This document shows, in pieces, positions 8,334 to 15,523 of a DNA stretch of 16,697 bases. The DNA is taken from positions 1 through 16,697 of the forward strand of contig JAFCZU010000140.1 of assembly GCA_019314185.1 (NCBI GenBank), read 5' to 3'. Made by a program: the position numbers and the translations under genes. Below the pieces are notes generated by a model. That model was not told where the DNA came from and did no database searches. It saw only the letters and a list, made by a program, of their open reading frames with translations. This DNA comes from Deltaproteobacteria bacterium. GTDB lineage: Bacteria; Desulfobacterota; Desulfobacteria; Desulfobacterales; ETH-SRB1. The first letter of the stretch is position 1. Every line of letters begins with the position of its first letter.

Positions 8334-9173
8334 TTATAATTCAAAGGTAGCGTTGCTTCCAACAGCAAAGCATTTGAGGTTGTGGTTGTTTTCGGAAATT
8401 ATTGTTCGGCAGGTTTTTACAATCTGGTCCATTTTTTTATCTGTTCTTCCTGGATTCAGGTGAAAGAGTCCTAATTTTTTTACCCCGGATTCAAAAGCAA
8501 GATCAAGCACCTCGGTATATACAGAGTGTCCCCAGCCAATGTGTCTAACATATTCTTCAGGGGTGTACTCTGCGTCATGAATAAGAAGATCAGCGCCGGC
8601 AGAGAATTTCAGATAGTCTTTATACGTCAGGCCGTTTGGATGAACAAAACCAAGTTCATTGTCTGTTAAAAAAACAAAAGATTTGTTATCTTCGACAAAT
8701 TTATATCCACTGCCGCCGTTGGGATGGCTGAGACTGATAGGGGTTACACTAATTGAACCTATTTGCCACTTTGTCTGATTTACTTCTTCGTAAAATATTT
8801 TTGCCTTTAAATCAGAATATTTTATGGGAAAATTTGGAGGAGATAAAATCTTTGGAAGTATTGTTTCCACGAATTTACTATGAAAAGGGCATTGGTACAT
8901 TCGCAAACTGGTTTTTTTTGAATAAAGAGGTTTGAAAAAGGGGAACCCCATTATATGATCCCAATGGGCATGAGTGAAGATGATGTTATAGGTAGAGATT
9001 CTCTCTTTCGTTAATTTATTGCCGAGCTCCCGAATTCCGGTTCCAGCATCAATTATAATTATATCATCACTTTTTGCCCTGATTTCAATGCAGGTGGTAT
9101 TACCACCATATTTGAGATAATCTTTACCTGAAACAGGGATGGAACCTCTTGAACCCCAGCATTTAATAAACAT
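8334..9173 (-). CDS. Metallo-beta-lactamase-fold hydrolase
   Basis: A 279-residue MBL-fold protein. It starts MFIKCWGSRGSIPVSG, then YGGNTTCIE, IIDAGTGIREL and the metal motif THAHWDH (H68, H70, D72, H73). Further ligand candidates follow in SLSHPNGG, FLTDNE, LIHDAEY and WGHSVYTEV. A complete two-metal site is therefore likely, and the enzyme should be an active hydrolase in the cytoplasm (no signal peptide). This GSRGS-type subfamily resembles RNase Z and cyclic-nucleotide phosphodiesterase relatives; the substrate cannot be read from the sequence. It is the last gene of the minus-strand operon: its ATG lies 2 bp after the acuB-like stop, with an AAAGG ribosome site overlapping the acuB end, so translation is probably coupled. 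That links its role to the AcuB/AcuC functions. Confidence 0.88.
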   Translation of the reverse strand: MFIKCWGSRGSIPVSGKDYLKYGGNTTCIEIRAKSDDIIIIDAGTGIRELGNKLTKERISTYNIIFTHAHWDHIMGFPFFKPLYSKKTSLRMYQCPFHSKFVETILPKILSPPNFPIKYSDLKAKIFYEEVNQTKWQIGSISVTPISLSHPNGGSGYKFVEDNKSFVFLTDNELGFVHPNGLTYKDYLKFSAGADLLIHDAEYTPEEYVRHIGWGHSVYTEVLDLAFESGVKKLGLFHLNPGRTDKKMDQIVKTCRTIISENNHNLKCFAVGSNATFEL

Positions 9174-9175
9174 TT

Positions 9176-9850
9176 TTACCTTTCAGGCAACTGGTCTATA
9201 TACCATTCCATGGGATCAAGGATCGTATAACCCATTTTCTCGAATTTTCTTTTTAAAGGGCTTATGTTTTGAGTCAAAAGGTATGGGAAGACAGCCCTTT
9301 TCCCTTCATCCCAGTGCCTAGCAACCAGAACACTTCCAAAGGAAATTTTTTCCTCGGTTATTGCATCAACAATTTTCTTCATCTGCCCAAGCTTTTCCTC
9401 AACAACTATACATATTAATGTTCCAGGGTCATCCATACCCATAACATTAATGAACGCTCGCAGAAGATCACGCACAGAAATAATGCCTTTGAGTTTTCCC
9501 TGTTCATCTACAACAGGAAAAGCTCCAACACGTATTTTTTGGATAAGGACAAGAGCATCTTGAATAGTATTAAAAGGGGAAATAGTAACGGGATCGATTG
9601 TCATTATATCCTTGATTTTTAATGCTGACAGTTTTTTGTCCTGTTTTATTTTGTCATAATCGCGTAAAGCTCCGAACGGAACAGCGCTTCTTATATCGCG
9701 GTCTGAAACGATTCCTATTAAGAGGTTATCTTTTTCCACAACAGGAAGATGACGTATGCGGTGTTCAGACATTTTTTTCTTTGCTTCCAGAATATCAGCA
9801 TCTTGTTCAATGGTTATGACCTTTCTGGACATCGATTTGCTGACAAACAT
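9176..9850 (-). CDS. acuB: AcuB-like protein: two CBS domains plus ACT-like domain
   Basis: A 224-residue cytoplasmic protein. A first CBS motif (about 1-55, MSRKVITIEQDADILEAKK to LIGIVSDRDIR) and a second (about 80-140, IKDIMTIDPVTISPFNTIQD to LKGIISVRDLL) form an adenosyl-ligand-binding pair. A C-terminal ACT-like segment (about 142-212) begins DDPGTLICIVVEE. This is the architecture of AcuB from the Bacillus acuABC cluster, whose biochemical role is not settled. The start chosen is the ATG at 9848-9850, which has a perfect GGAGG five bases upstream; an in-frame TTG at 9862 would overlap that site and is rejected. It lies 68 bp after acuC and 2 bp before the MBL gene. It may sense adenylate or acyl-CoA state for the deacetylase, by inference. 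Confidence 0.85.
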   Translation of the reverse strand: MFVSKSMSRKVITIEQDADILEAKKKMSEHRIRHLPVVEKDNLLIGIVSDRDIRSAVPFGALRDYDKIKQDKKLSALKIKDIMTIDPVTISPFNTIQDALVLIQKIRVGAFPVVDEQGKLKGIISVRDLLRAFINVMGMDDPGTLICIVVEEKLGQMKKIVDAITEEKISFGSVLVARHWDEGKRAVFPYLLTQNISPLKRKFEKMGYTILDPMEWYIDQLPER

Positions 9851-9918
9851 ATTAACCTCCAATTCTTTTCTTGCTTAGTTTTATTTTCTTTTAATCCAGG
9901 ATATTCTGTGGATACACA

Positions 9919-10869
9919 CTATTTATTCAATAAAATTTCAATATGGTTTTTAGCCAGTTCAGGAAGACGTTTAAGAGAGTATCCACCCTCAAGTATGGAA
10001 ATTATTCTTCCATTTGAATATTGATCGGCCATTGCGACAATTTTTTCCATTATCCAGGAAAAGCCTTCAGTCGAAAGTTTGATGTCCGACATATCATCGT
10101 CAACATGAGCATCAAATCCGGCTGACACAAGGATTACTTCCGGCTTAAATAATTCAAAGGTTGGGAAAAGGTCTTTTTCTAACCTTTTTTTATACTCGTT
10201 GTCTCCCTTGCCGGGCAGCACAGGAGAATTTTTTGTAAACCCCAGCCCTGGTCCTGTTCCTTCTTCAAATTCTCGTCCGGTGCCCGGGTAAGCAAACGAC
10301 GGATGCTGATGAATTGAGTAATAAAATACATCAGGGTCATCTTCGAATATATGCTGGGTGCCATTGCCGTGATGAACATCAAAATCTACGATCCCAATCT
10401 TTTTTATGTCCCATTCTTTTTGAAGATACCTGGCTGTAATAGCTATGTTATTAAAGTAACAGAATCCCATGGCTTTATCTGTTTCAGCATGATGTCCAGG
10501 AGGCCTTACGGCACAGAAGGCATTATCGATTTCGCCGTTTATAACAAGCCGGGCCGCATAAAGGATACCTCCAACGGCGAGAAGCGCGGTTTCAAAAGTT
10601 TCCGGGCATATCTGGTTATCAGGGCAGTCGAATGTTTTCTTTCCTGAAAGACATGCTTCTTCAAAGGTTTTAATATATTCTTTATCATGGACAGCTTCAA
10701 TCCACTTTAAATTCGCCCGGCTGGCATTGAGTAAAGTAAGTGAGGGAATAAGATCGGCATCATTAATGCCTTTATAAACAGCCTGAATTCTTGCGGGCAC
10801 TTCAGGATGATATGAACCTGTATCATGAAGCATATATCTATCATCATGTAAAAAGCCGGTTTTTTTCAT
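9919..10869 (-). CDS. acuC: AcuC-like class I histone-deacetylase-fold enzyme
   Basis: A 316-residue zinc hydrolase of the arginase/deacetylase fold. Catalytic histidines are H126/H127 (RPPGHHAE). Zinc ligands are D164 and H166 (DFDVHHGNGTQ) and D253 (GFDAHVDD). The active-site tyrosine is Y297 (EGGYSL). All key residues are present, so it should be active. In bacteria such enzymes (AcuC) remove acyl groups from lysines, notably of acyl-CoA synthetases; acetylpolyamine amidohydrolases share the fold. The neighbouring AcuB-like gene favours AcuC. It is the first gene of an operon acuC-acuB-MBL. The ribosome site is weak (AAGAAG). Thirty bases upstream of the ATG begins a ~50-bp block also found upstream of the phasin gene, a possible shared promoter region. 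Confidence 0.9.
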   Translation of the reverse strand: MKKTGFLHDDRYMLHDTGSYHPEVPARIQAVYKGINDADLIPSLTLLNASRANLKWIEAVHDKEYIKTFEEACLSGKKTFDCPDNQICPETFETALLAVGGILYAARLVINGEIDNAFCAVRPPGHHAETDKAMGFCYFNNIAITARYLQKEWDIKKIGIVDFDVHHGNGTQHIFEDDPDVFYYSIHQHPSFAYPGTGREFEEGTGPGLGFTKNSPVLPGKGDNEYKKRLEKDLFPTFELFKPEVILVSAGFDAHVDDDMSDIKLSTEGFSWIMEKIVAMADQYSNGRIISILEGGYSLKRLPELAKNHIEILLNK

Positions 10870-10898
10870 ATTCTTCTTTTCACTTTTTAATACATAAG

Positions 10899-10950
10899 TT
10901 GAGCGATTAGCTTTTAGTTAAACTATATCAAGAAGTTATTAAATAATAAC
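10899..10950 (-). repeat. Shared ~50-bp block, copy A (upstream of acuC)
   Basis: The minus strand of this segment matches 12211-12259 on the plus strand with about three mismatches and five gap bases. The common core contains CTTGATATAGTTT, then CTAAAAGCTAAT and GCTCAA. Here it ends 29 bases before the acuC ATG. A TTGATA with TAAT(C/T)G 16 bases later is present in both copies and could serve as a weak promoter. The part near the gene has a 7-bp period (TAAAAGC, TAATCGC, TCAACTT). Confidence 0.75.
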
Positions 10951-11006
10951 ATTTTACCCAATTGGTGAAAACCGAATCGCTGGTAACCACCCGGAATAAT
11001 AAGAAC

Positions 11007-11027
11007 TAACTGCTAATCGCTTAATTC
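11007..11027 (+). repeat. TAA-type heptad triplet next to the cooC-like stop
   Basis: TAACTGC, TAATCGC, TTAATTC in 7-bp steps. It resembles the heptad part of the block at 12242-12262 in the same orientation and is inverted relative to 10898-10918. Together 10898-11027 forms a small inverted-repeat-ended unit filling most of the 163-bp gap between acuC and the cooC-like gene. Confidence 0.65.
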
Positions 11028-11032
11028 AGGTT

Positions 11033-11782
11033 TTAATTAAGAATGCTATCAAACATTACAAACGCTGCTTTAGCAGCATTATTGTTGTCAAGTATTTCTA
11101 TTGTTGGACGGCCTATTAAGTCGTATTCATATACAGTATTATCCTCAGGTATTATTCCGGCTAATTCAAGGCCTCCGCTTTTAATCATATTAATGACCGT
11201 ATCAGACAGAGCTTCTTTTGTTCTGTTAATTACAAGATAGGTTTTGCCGACTCCAATGTTGAGACGTTTTGCGAGTTCATTAATTCTGATAGCTGTTTGA
11301 ATCCCTCGTTTTGATGTGTCTGAAACAATAAGAAGGATATTAACATTTCTTGTGGTTAAGCGGCTGATATGCTCCATTCCAGCTTCATTATCCATAACAA
11401 TATAAGGATAATTAGCGGTCAGCTGCTCAATAGAGGCCGCAAGAAGATTATTTGCAGCACAGTAACAACCTGCTCCTTCAGGTTGCCCCATCACTAAAAG
11501 ATCGTATCCTTTTGCTTCAATAACAGCCTGTCCCAGCTTCATTGACATAAATATGTTCTTGGTCATACCGCTGGGAACATTTCCCTTTTTCATTTCTTCG
11601 CGGATACTTCCGAGTGTGTCGGTAACTTTAAGCCCCAAAACTTCGTTAAGATTTGCGTTGGAATCAGCATCTATTGCAAGAACCGGGGTCTTTCTCTTAA
11701 TTAATAAATATTTGACTAACAAGCCTGACAAAGTAGTTTTTCCTGTGCCTCCCTTCCCTGCCAGGGCGATTGAAAAAGACAT
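11033..11782 (-). CDS. cooC: CooC/AcsF-type nickel-insertion ATPase
   Basis: A 249-residue P-loop ATPase of the MinD/SIMIBI class. The N-terminus carries the deviant Walker A GKGGTGKTT (9-17) with the signature first lysine. DADSNANLNE follows, and the Walker B region has D131 (YIVMDNEAG). The diagnostic CxC pair is C106/C108 in QPEGAGCYCAANNLL, matching the nickel-binding cysteines of CooC and AcsF. Known role: an ATP-dependent dimer that delivers nickel to carbon monoxide dehydrogenase or acetyl-CoA synthase in the Wood-Ljungdahl pathway. No CODH or ACS gene lies in the window, so it is an orphan here. The ribosome site is AAGGAT. It stands alone between inverted copies of a ~50-bp block, with a copy of the dispersed repeat 50 bp upstream. 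AcsF versus CooC cannot be separated by eye. Confidence 0.88.
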   Translation of the reverse strand: MSFSIALAGKGGTGKTTLSGLLVKYLLIKRKTPVLAIDADSNANLNEVLGLKVTDTLGSIREEMKKGNVPSGMTKNIFMSMKLGQAVIEAKGYDLLVMGQPEGAGCYCAANNLLAASIEQLTANYPYIVMDNEAGMEHISRLTTRNVNILLIVSDTSKRGIQTAIRINELAKRLNIGVGKTYLVINRTKEALSDTVINMIKSGGLELAGIIPEDNTVYEYDLIGRPTIEILDNNNAAKAAFVMFDSILN

Positions 11783-11832
11783 TATATTATATATCCTTAC
11801 ATGATATTTTGAGATCTTTGTAAAATGTTCTC

Positions 11833-12010
11833 TTTTATCCGATTACTGTGTCAGGCTCAAATATAATTTTTAGTTTTTAATTATGATTGAAGGGGAAAAA
11901 TTCAATTTTAATTCAAAATTAATACGTTCTTAACGTATTTCTATGGTTGAAATTTTTGCCTTTCTTGTACTCAAACAAAATTGAACATTTTTCAAAGATC
12001 TCATTTTAAA
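11833..12010. repeat. Dispersed intergenic repeat, copy 2
   Basis: About 178 bp related to 2481-2636 in the same orientation. The left block around CTGTGTCAGGCTCAAAT and the right block ending in AAAATTGAACATTTT are conserved; the middle is longer and diverged. The central hairpin is stronger here: AATACGTT (11921-11928), loop CTT, AACGTATT (11932-11939). It lies upstream of a minus-strand gene, as does copy 1. With the two features at 12080-12173 and the block at 12211 it accounts for most of the 514 bp between the cooC-like gene and the phasin gene. Confidence 0.75.
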
Positions 12011-12079
12011 GCCAATAAAAATTTAATAATTAAGCCAGATAAGCAAAACAGTCAAGCATCTTTTCTAAGTTAATTCCCC

Positions 12080-12136
12080 AGGTATTCTTTATTTTCATAA
12101 TATGGCCGACAAGGAGTTGGGCCGGCTCAAATACCT
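12080..12136. other. Possible structured element
   Basis: AGGTATT (12080-12086) can pair with AATACCT (12130-12136). Inside, GGCCGAC (12104-12110) can pair with GTTGGGCC (12116-12123) with one wobble and one bulge. It could be an RNA structure or a small degenerate repeat; only pairing supports it, and no RNA family is recognised. Confidence 0.3.
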
Positions 12137-12138
12137 TG

Positions 12139-12173
12139 CGATATATATATATATGATATATATGATATATATC
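12139..12173. repeat. AT-dinucleotide tract with palindrome
   Basis: A run of AT repeats interrupted twice by G. The end, GATATATA TGA TATATATC, is an 8-bp-arm palindrome. Simple repeats of this kind can vary in length and form cruciforms. It lies about 120 bp upstream of the phasin gene. Confidence 0.8.
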
Positions 12174-12210
12174 TTATCTGTTTACGTGAATTAGAAGTGG
12201 AATAAACAGG

Positions 12211-12259
12211 ATGTTATTTAATAACCTTGATATAGTTTGACTAAAAGCTAATTGCTCAA
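12211..12259 (+). repeat. Shared ~50-bp block, copy B (upstream of the phasin gene)
   Basis: Plus-strand counterpart of copy A at 10899-10950, inverted relative to it and pointing at the phasin gene, whose ATG is 37 bases further on. It contains the same TTGATA, 16-base spacer and TAATTG, and heptads TAAAAGC, TAATTGC, TCAATTT (12242-12262). It could be a duplicated promoter region or simply a repeat family member. Confidence 0.75.
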
Positions 12260-12296
12260 TTTAGGAAACATATAAATCATAAAAAAGGAGGTTGCA

Positions 12297-12599
12297 ATGT
12301 TTGATCTTATTAAAAAAGCAATGTTGACCGGTATTGGCCTTGCTCTTAAAACCAAGGACGAAGTTGAAGATTTGGCTGATGAGCTTGTAAAACAGGGGAA
12401 AATGTCTGAAGAGGAAGGAGGGAAGTTTCTGGATGAACTTCGAAAGCGCTATGACGAGACCCAAAACAAGTTGGAAGATAGGGTAGAAAAGACAGTAAAA
12501 GAATTTATGAAGAAGGCAGGTGTTGTTACAAATGATGAATTGAATGCATTGAAAAAAGAGATCAGGGAGCTGAAAAAGGCCGTAAGCGAGAAAGTGTAG
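12297..12599 (+). CDS. Phasin-family (PhaI/PhaF-like) small protein
   Basis: A 100-residue, highly charged, helical protein beginning MFDLIKKAMLTGIGLALKTK and ending in a heptad-like coiled coil (about 70-100, LNALKKEIRELKKAVSE). It has the look of the polyhydroxyalkanoate granule-associated or phasin-like family, whose short members coat storage granules or act as coiled-coil regulators. The ATG at 12297 has an excellent AAGGAGG site 5-6 bases upstream. It precedes ubiB on the same strand; a 215-bp gap with a palindromic element separates them. No PHA synthase lies in the window, so a storage role is inference. Small phasin-like proteins beside UbiB kinases recur in related bacteria as I recall, suggesting a membrane-lipid or quinone role as an alternative. 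Confidence 0.8.
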   Translation: MFDLIKKAMLTGIGLALKTKDEVEDLADELVKQGKMSEEEGGKFLDELRKRYDETQNKLEDRVEKTVKEFMKKAGVVTNDELNALKKEIRELKKAVSEKV

Positions 12600-12613
12600 A
12601 GCAATAGAGCGGG

Positions 12614-12778
12614 AGTATTACCAGTTTGTTAAAATTGGAATGATATCCCACAGCATCATCATTTATCGGGCGGGACAAACCCGTCCCTACGGGTTATGTA
12701 CATCAAATTTCGTAGGGGGCGGGTTTATCCCGCCCGAATAGAAGTTCATGTTTTTGGCTTTAACAAATTGGTAATGCT
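12614..12778. mobile_element. MITE-like element with nested inverted repeats
   Basis: A 165-bp non-coding unit. Its outer ends, 12614-12633 and 12759-12778, are 20-bp inverted repeats with two mismatches (AGTATTACCAGTTTGTTAAA on the left). Nested inside, a GC-rich pair, 12667-12691 and 12711-12736, forms a stem of about 25 bp based on CGGGCGGGACAAACCCG and its inverse. Its base composition contrasts with the AT-rich surroundings. GTAGGGG...CCCGCCC palindromes of this sort recur in many genomes as far as I remember. There is no coding capacity, so it would move only with a transposase acting in trans. A direct target duplication is not evident. It should fold as a long RNA hairpin between phasin and ubiB. 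Confidence 0.75.
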
Positions 12779-12784
12779 AACCAT

Positions 12785-12805
12785 AGAGCATAGAGAGTGG
12801 AGAGT
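12785..12805. repeat. AGAG-type heptad triplet at the ubiB ribosome site
   Basis: AGAGCAT, AGAGAGT, GGAGAGT in 7-bp steps, just upstream of ubiB. The last unit supplies GGAGAG (12799-12804), the only Shine-Dalgarno candidate, 11 bases before the ATG at 12816. Confidence 0.65.
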
Positions 12806-12815
12806 ATGAAATATA

Positions 12816-14513
12816 ATGTTTAGCATACGAAAAGTTGGAGTTATAGGCCGTACCTATCGTCATCTGCAACGTTATAGACAGATCCTGACTGTTCTTTTCA
12901 AGTATGGGTTTGGCGATCTTGTTGAAGTGCTGAAGATAGAGCAGTATGTTGAAATCGGTCTTAGTATGATATCAAAAAAACGCCGAGATCGTCTTGAAAA
13001 GCTTTCAAGGGCGGAAAGAGTCAGGCTGGCTTTTGAAGAACTTGGGCCGACATTTATAAAGTTTGGGCAGATACTCTCCACACGTCCTGATCTTGTGCCG
13101 GTTGATTTTATAAATGAACTTTCCAAACTTCAGGATATGGTGCCTCCGTTTCCTTTTGACGAAGCAAGCGGGATCATAAAGGCTGAACTTGGCGCAACGC
13201 CGGAAAATCTTTTTGCATCTATAGATAAAACCCCTATAGCCTCTGCATCGATAGGCCAGGTTTACAGAGCGGAATTAAAAGATGGCGAAGATGTAGCGAT
13301 CAAGGTTCAGCGTCCGGGTATAAAAAAGATTATTGAGGTTGATCTTGAGATCATGTTTCATCTGGCAACTCTTATGGAAAACCATATAGAAGAGATGAAA
13401 TTGCAGCGGCCTGTCAAAATTATCGAGGAGTTTGCCAGAACACTTGAAAAGGAAATAGATTATTCCATAGAAGCAACACACTTGGAGCGTTTTGCAAGGG
13501 ATTTTTTAAATGACCCAACTATCTATATTCCAAAGGTATTTCGAGATACTTCGACTTCTCGTGTTCTTACAATGGAGTTTATAGATGGTATAAAGATTTC
13601 TGAAATCAGTCGGCTTGATGATGCGGGATATGATAGAAAAATTATTGCCATTCGCGGAGCTGACCTTGCTTTAAAGCAGGTATTTAATAATGGTTTTTTC
13701 CATGCTGATCCTCATCCCGGTAATATTTTTGTGCTGCCAAACAATGTTATATGTCTGCTCGATTTTGGGATGATGGGTAGTGTCGACAGGCAGACACGTG
13801 AGGACTTTGTTGATTTCCTCGATAGCGTGGTACATAAAGATACTTTAAAAGCAACCCGTTTGCTGTTGGAACTAACCGAACATGATGAAGATCCTGATAT
13901 TAAATCGCTTGAAAGAGGCCTGTCAGACTTCATTGAGCAGCACCTTTACAAACCCTTGAAAGATATTGAAATTGGAAAAATGCTTCAGGGCTTGTTAGAA
14001 GTAGCGTCGCGTTACCGTCTCAGGATACCGCCTAATATGTTTCTTACGATGAAGGCTTTCAGCTCAACAGAAGGGGTTGGGCTTATGCTTGATCCTGATT
14101 TTGAGATGATAACACGGGCAGTACCATTTATTGAAAGTGTAAAGCGCGCAAGGTTTTATCCCAAAAGGATTGCCGGAGATATTGTAACCATTGTTGCTGA
14201 ACTTCATAAATTTGTACAGCAATTTCCTAAGGATGCTCTTGATATTACACGTCTTATCAAACAGCAAAAATTAAGCGTTAAGTTTGAGCATAAGGGTTTT
14301 GAGCCGGTGCTTGATACCTATAACCAGATAAGCAACAGGATATCATTTTCAATCGTTATCGCGTCACTTATTATCGGTTCAGCCCTGATAGTTTTTGCAA
14401 AAACTCCTCCGCTGTTTTACGGATTATCTATAATTGGCATAATAGGGTTTATTTCTGCTGCGATGATGGGGATATGGCTTCTTGTGGCTATTTTGAGAAA
14501 AGGTAGATTATGA
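12816..14513 (+). CDS. ubiB: UbiB/AarF/ABC1 atypical kinase-like ATPase
   Basis: A 565-residue member of the UbiB/COQ8 family. Signature elements in order: the KxGQ motif at 82-85 (IKFGQILSTRPDLVP), the alanine-rich loop at 142-150 (ASASIGQVY), lysine K163 (VAIKVQRPG), EKEIDY at about 211-216, HADPHPGN at 296-303 and the metal-binding DFG at 316-318. Two C-terminal membrane helices (about 505-530 and 535-560) anchor it in the inner membrane. The family has ATPase activity and is needed for ubiquinone synthesis or lipid handling; in an anaerobe it probably supports menaquinone or isoprenoid lipid metabolism. The start at 12816 matches the family N-terminus; its ribosome site is GGAGAG with a long spacing. 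It converges on the M23 peptidase gene with only 25 bp between stops. Confidence 0.94.
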   Translation: MFSIRKVGVIGRTYRHLQRYRQILTVLFKYGFGDLVEVLKIEQYVEIGLSMISKKRRDRLEKLSRAERVRLAFEELGPTFIKFGQILSTRPDLVPVDFINELSKLQDMVPPFPFDEASGIIKAELGATPENLFASIDKTPIASASIGQVYRAELKDGEDVAIKVQRPGIKKIIEVDLEIMFHLATLMENHIEEMKLQRPVKIIEEFARTLEKEIDYSIEATHLERFARDFLNDPTIYIPKVFRDTSTSRVLTMEFIDGIKISEISRLDDAGYDRKIIAIRGADLALKQVFNNGFFHADPHPGNIFVLPNNVICLLDFGMMGSVDRQTREDFVDFLDSVVHKDTLKATRLLLELTEHDEDPDIKSLERGLSDFIEQHLYKPLKDIEIGKMLQGLLEVASRYRLRIPPNMFLTMKAFSSTEGVGLMLDPDFEMITRAVPFIESVKRARFYPKRIAGDIVTIVAELHKFVQQFPKDALDITRLIKQQKLSVKFEHKGFEPVLDTYNQISNRISFSIVIASLIIGSALIVFAKTPPLFYGLSIIGIIGFISAAMMGIWLLVAILRKGRL

Positions 14514-14538
14514 AAATCAGTAACGTTTTAGCGCTTTT

Positions 14539-15465
14539 CTAATTAAGAATATATTTTTCAGGATTTACGGGAATTCCGTTAAGATGAACTTCATAATGAA
14601 CATGGGGGCCTGTGCTTCGTCCTGTATTGCCAACCAGCCCAATGGTATCTCCTCTTTTCACAGCCTCGCCACGTTTTTTTAATGTTTTTTTAAGGTGGGC
14701 ATATCTGGTAATTATACCATAGCCATGATCAATTGCAACCATATTGCCCATTAATCCTTTTCTACCGGAATATGTAACAATTCCATCAGCAGAAGCAATT
14801 ACAGGGGTGCCCATTCTGGTAGCAATATCCAGCCCCTTATGAAATTCGCGAAGACCTGTAAACGGGGATTTACGGTACCCGAATTTGGATGATATCCATC
14901 CCTTTACCGGACGGATTGTGGGGGTAGAAGCTAAAAGGTTACGTTGCTCTTCAAGATGTTTCAGGAGAGACTCAAACCCTTCTTCTTGGTCTGTTGATGC
15001 GAGTTTAAGCAGATTTGTCTGCTCATGCATTTCTCGCAGCAGACTGTTGTGTCTCTCTGTAAGGGGAACTTCTGTGTCAAGATCTTCCGGTATTGATCCG
15101 CCAACTCCAAAAAGGTTGTCCTGAACGTCATTTTTTTCAATATTGGCAATAATTCGTATCTTCTTTTCAAAATTGTTTAATTCAACCAGTTTTGTTTTTA
15201 AACAATTTATCTCATCTGCAAACTTATTAATCTGTTTGCGTTGACTGGTGATTTCATCCATTTGACTTATAATATCATTTTCAACGCCTCTGATCTTTAT
15301 TGATGCTTTTTTAACATTATAATAATCATAAACAACAGAGCTAAAAACTATCAGGCAGGCTGAAGCAAAAATGCCCAAAAACCGTAAAAAAGACTTTGAA
15401 ACAGTTGTCTGCTTAACAGGAGAACCTGAAGCGCTTAATATGAAAAAAGTGAGTTTTTCCCGCAT
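14539..15465 (-). CDS. M23/LytM-family envelope metallopeptidase
   Basis: A 308-residue, membrane-anchored peptidase. One membrane segment at about 25-46 follows a short positively charged N-terminus. Coiled-coil regions lie at about 55-110 and 135-178, with the C-terminal LytM domain at about 185-305. Zinc ligands H209 and D213 (FHKGLD) and H290 (HVH 288-290), plus H257 (YAHL), are all present, so it should be an active peptidoglycan endopeptidase rather than an EnvC-like activator. The HKGLDIA, GYGIITRYAHL and STGPHVHYEV motifs are typical. The bulk should lie in the periplasm. It is monocistronic and convergent with ubiB. No clear ribosome site precedes the ATG at 15463-15465. Whether it serves cell division, elongation or shape cannot be told. 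Confidence 0.92.
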   Translation of the reverse strand: MREKLTFFILSASGSPVKQTTVSKSFLRFLGIFASACLIVFSSVVYDYYNVKKASIKIRGVENDIISQMDEITSQRKQINKFADEINCLKTKLVELNNFEKKIRIIANIEKNDVQDNLFGVGGSIPEDLDTEVPLTERHNSLLREMHEQTNLLKLASTDQEEGFESLLKHLEEQRNLLASTPTIRPVKGWISSKFGYRKSPFTGLREFHKGLDIATRMGTPVIASADGIVTYSGRKGLMGNMVAIDHGYGIITRYAHLKKTLKKRGEAVKRGDTIGLVGNTGRSTGPHVHYEVHLNGIPVNPEKYILN

Positions 15466-15523
15466 AATGAATTATCTGTTTTATGAGTAATTTCTCAACA
15501 AGTTCGAGAGATGAAGGTCATTT

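Noticed and set aside
9851..9862. TTG at 9862 as the acuB start
   Set aside because: It overlaps the GGAGG site that serves the ATG at 9850.
12806..12823. Five-codon upstream frame overlapping the ubiB start
   Set aside because: The ribosome site is one base from its ATG, too close, and it arises from the heptad patch.
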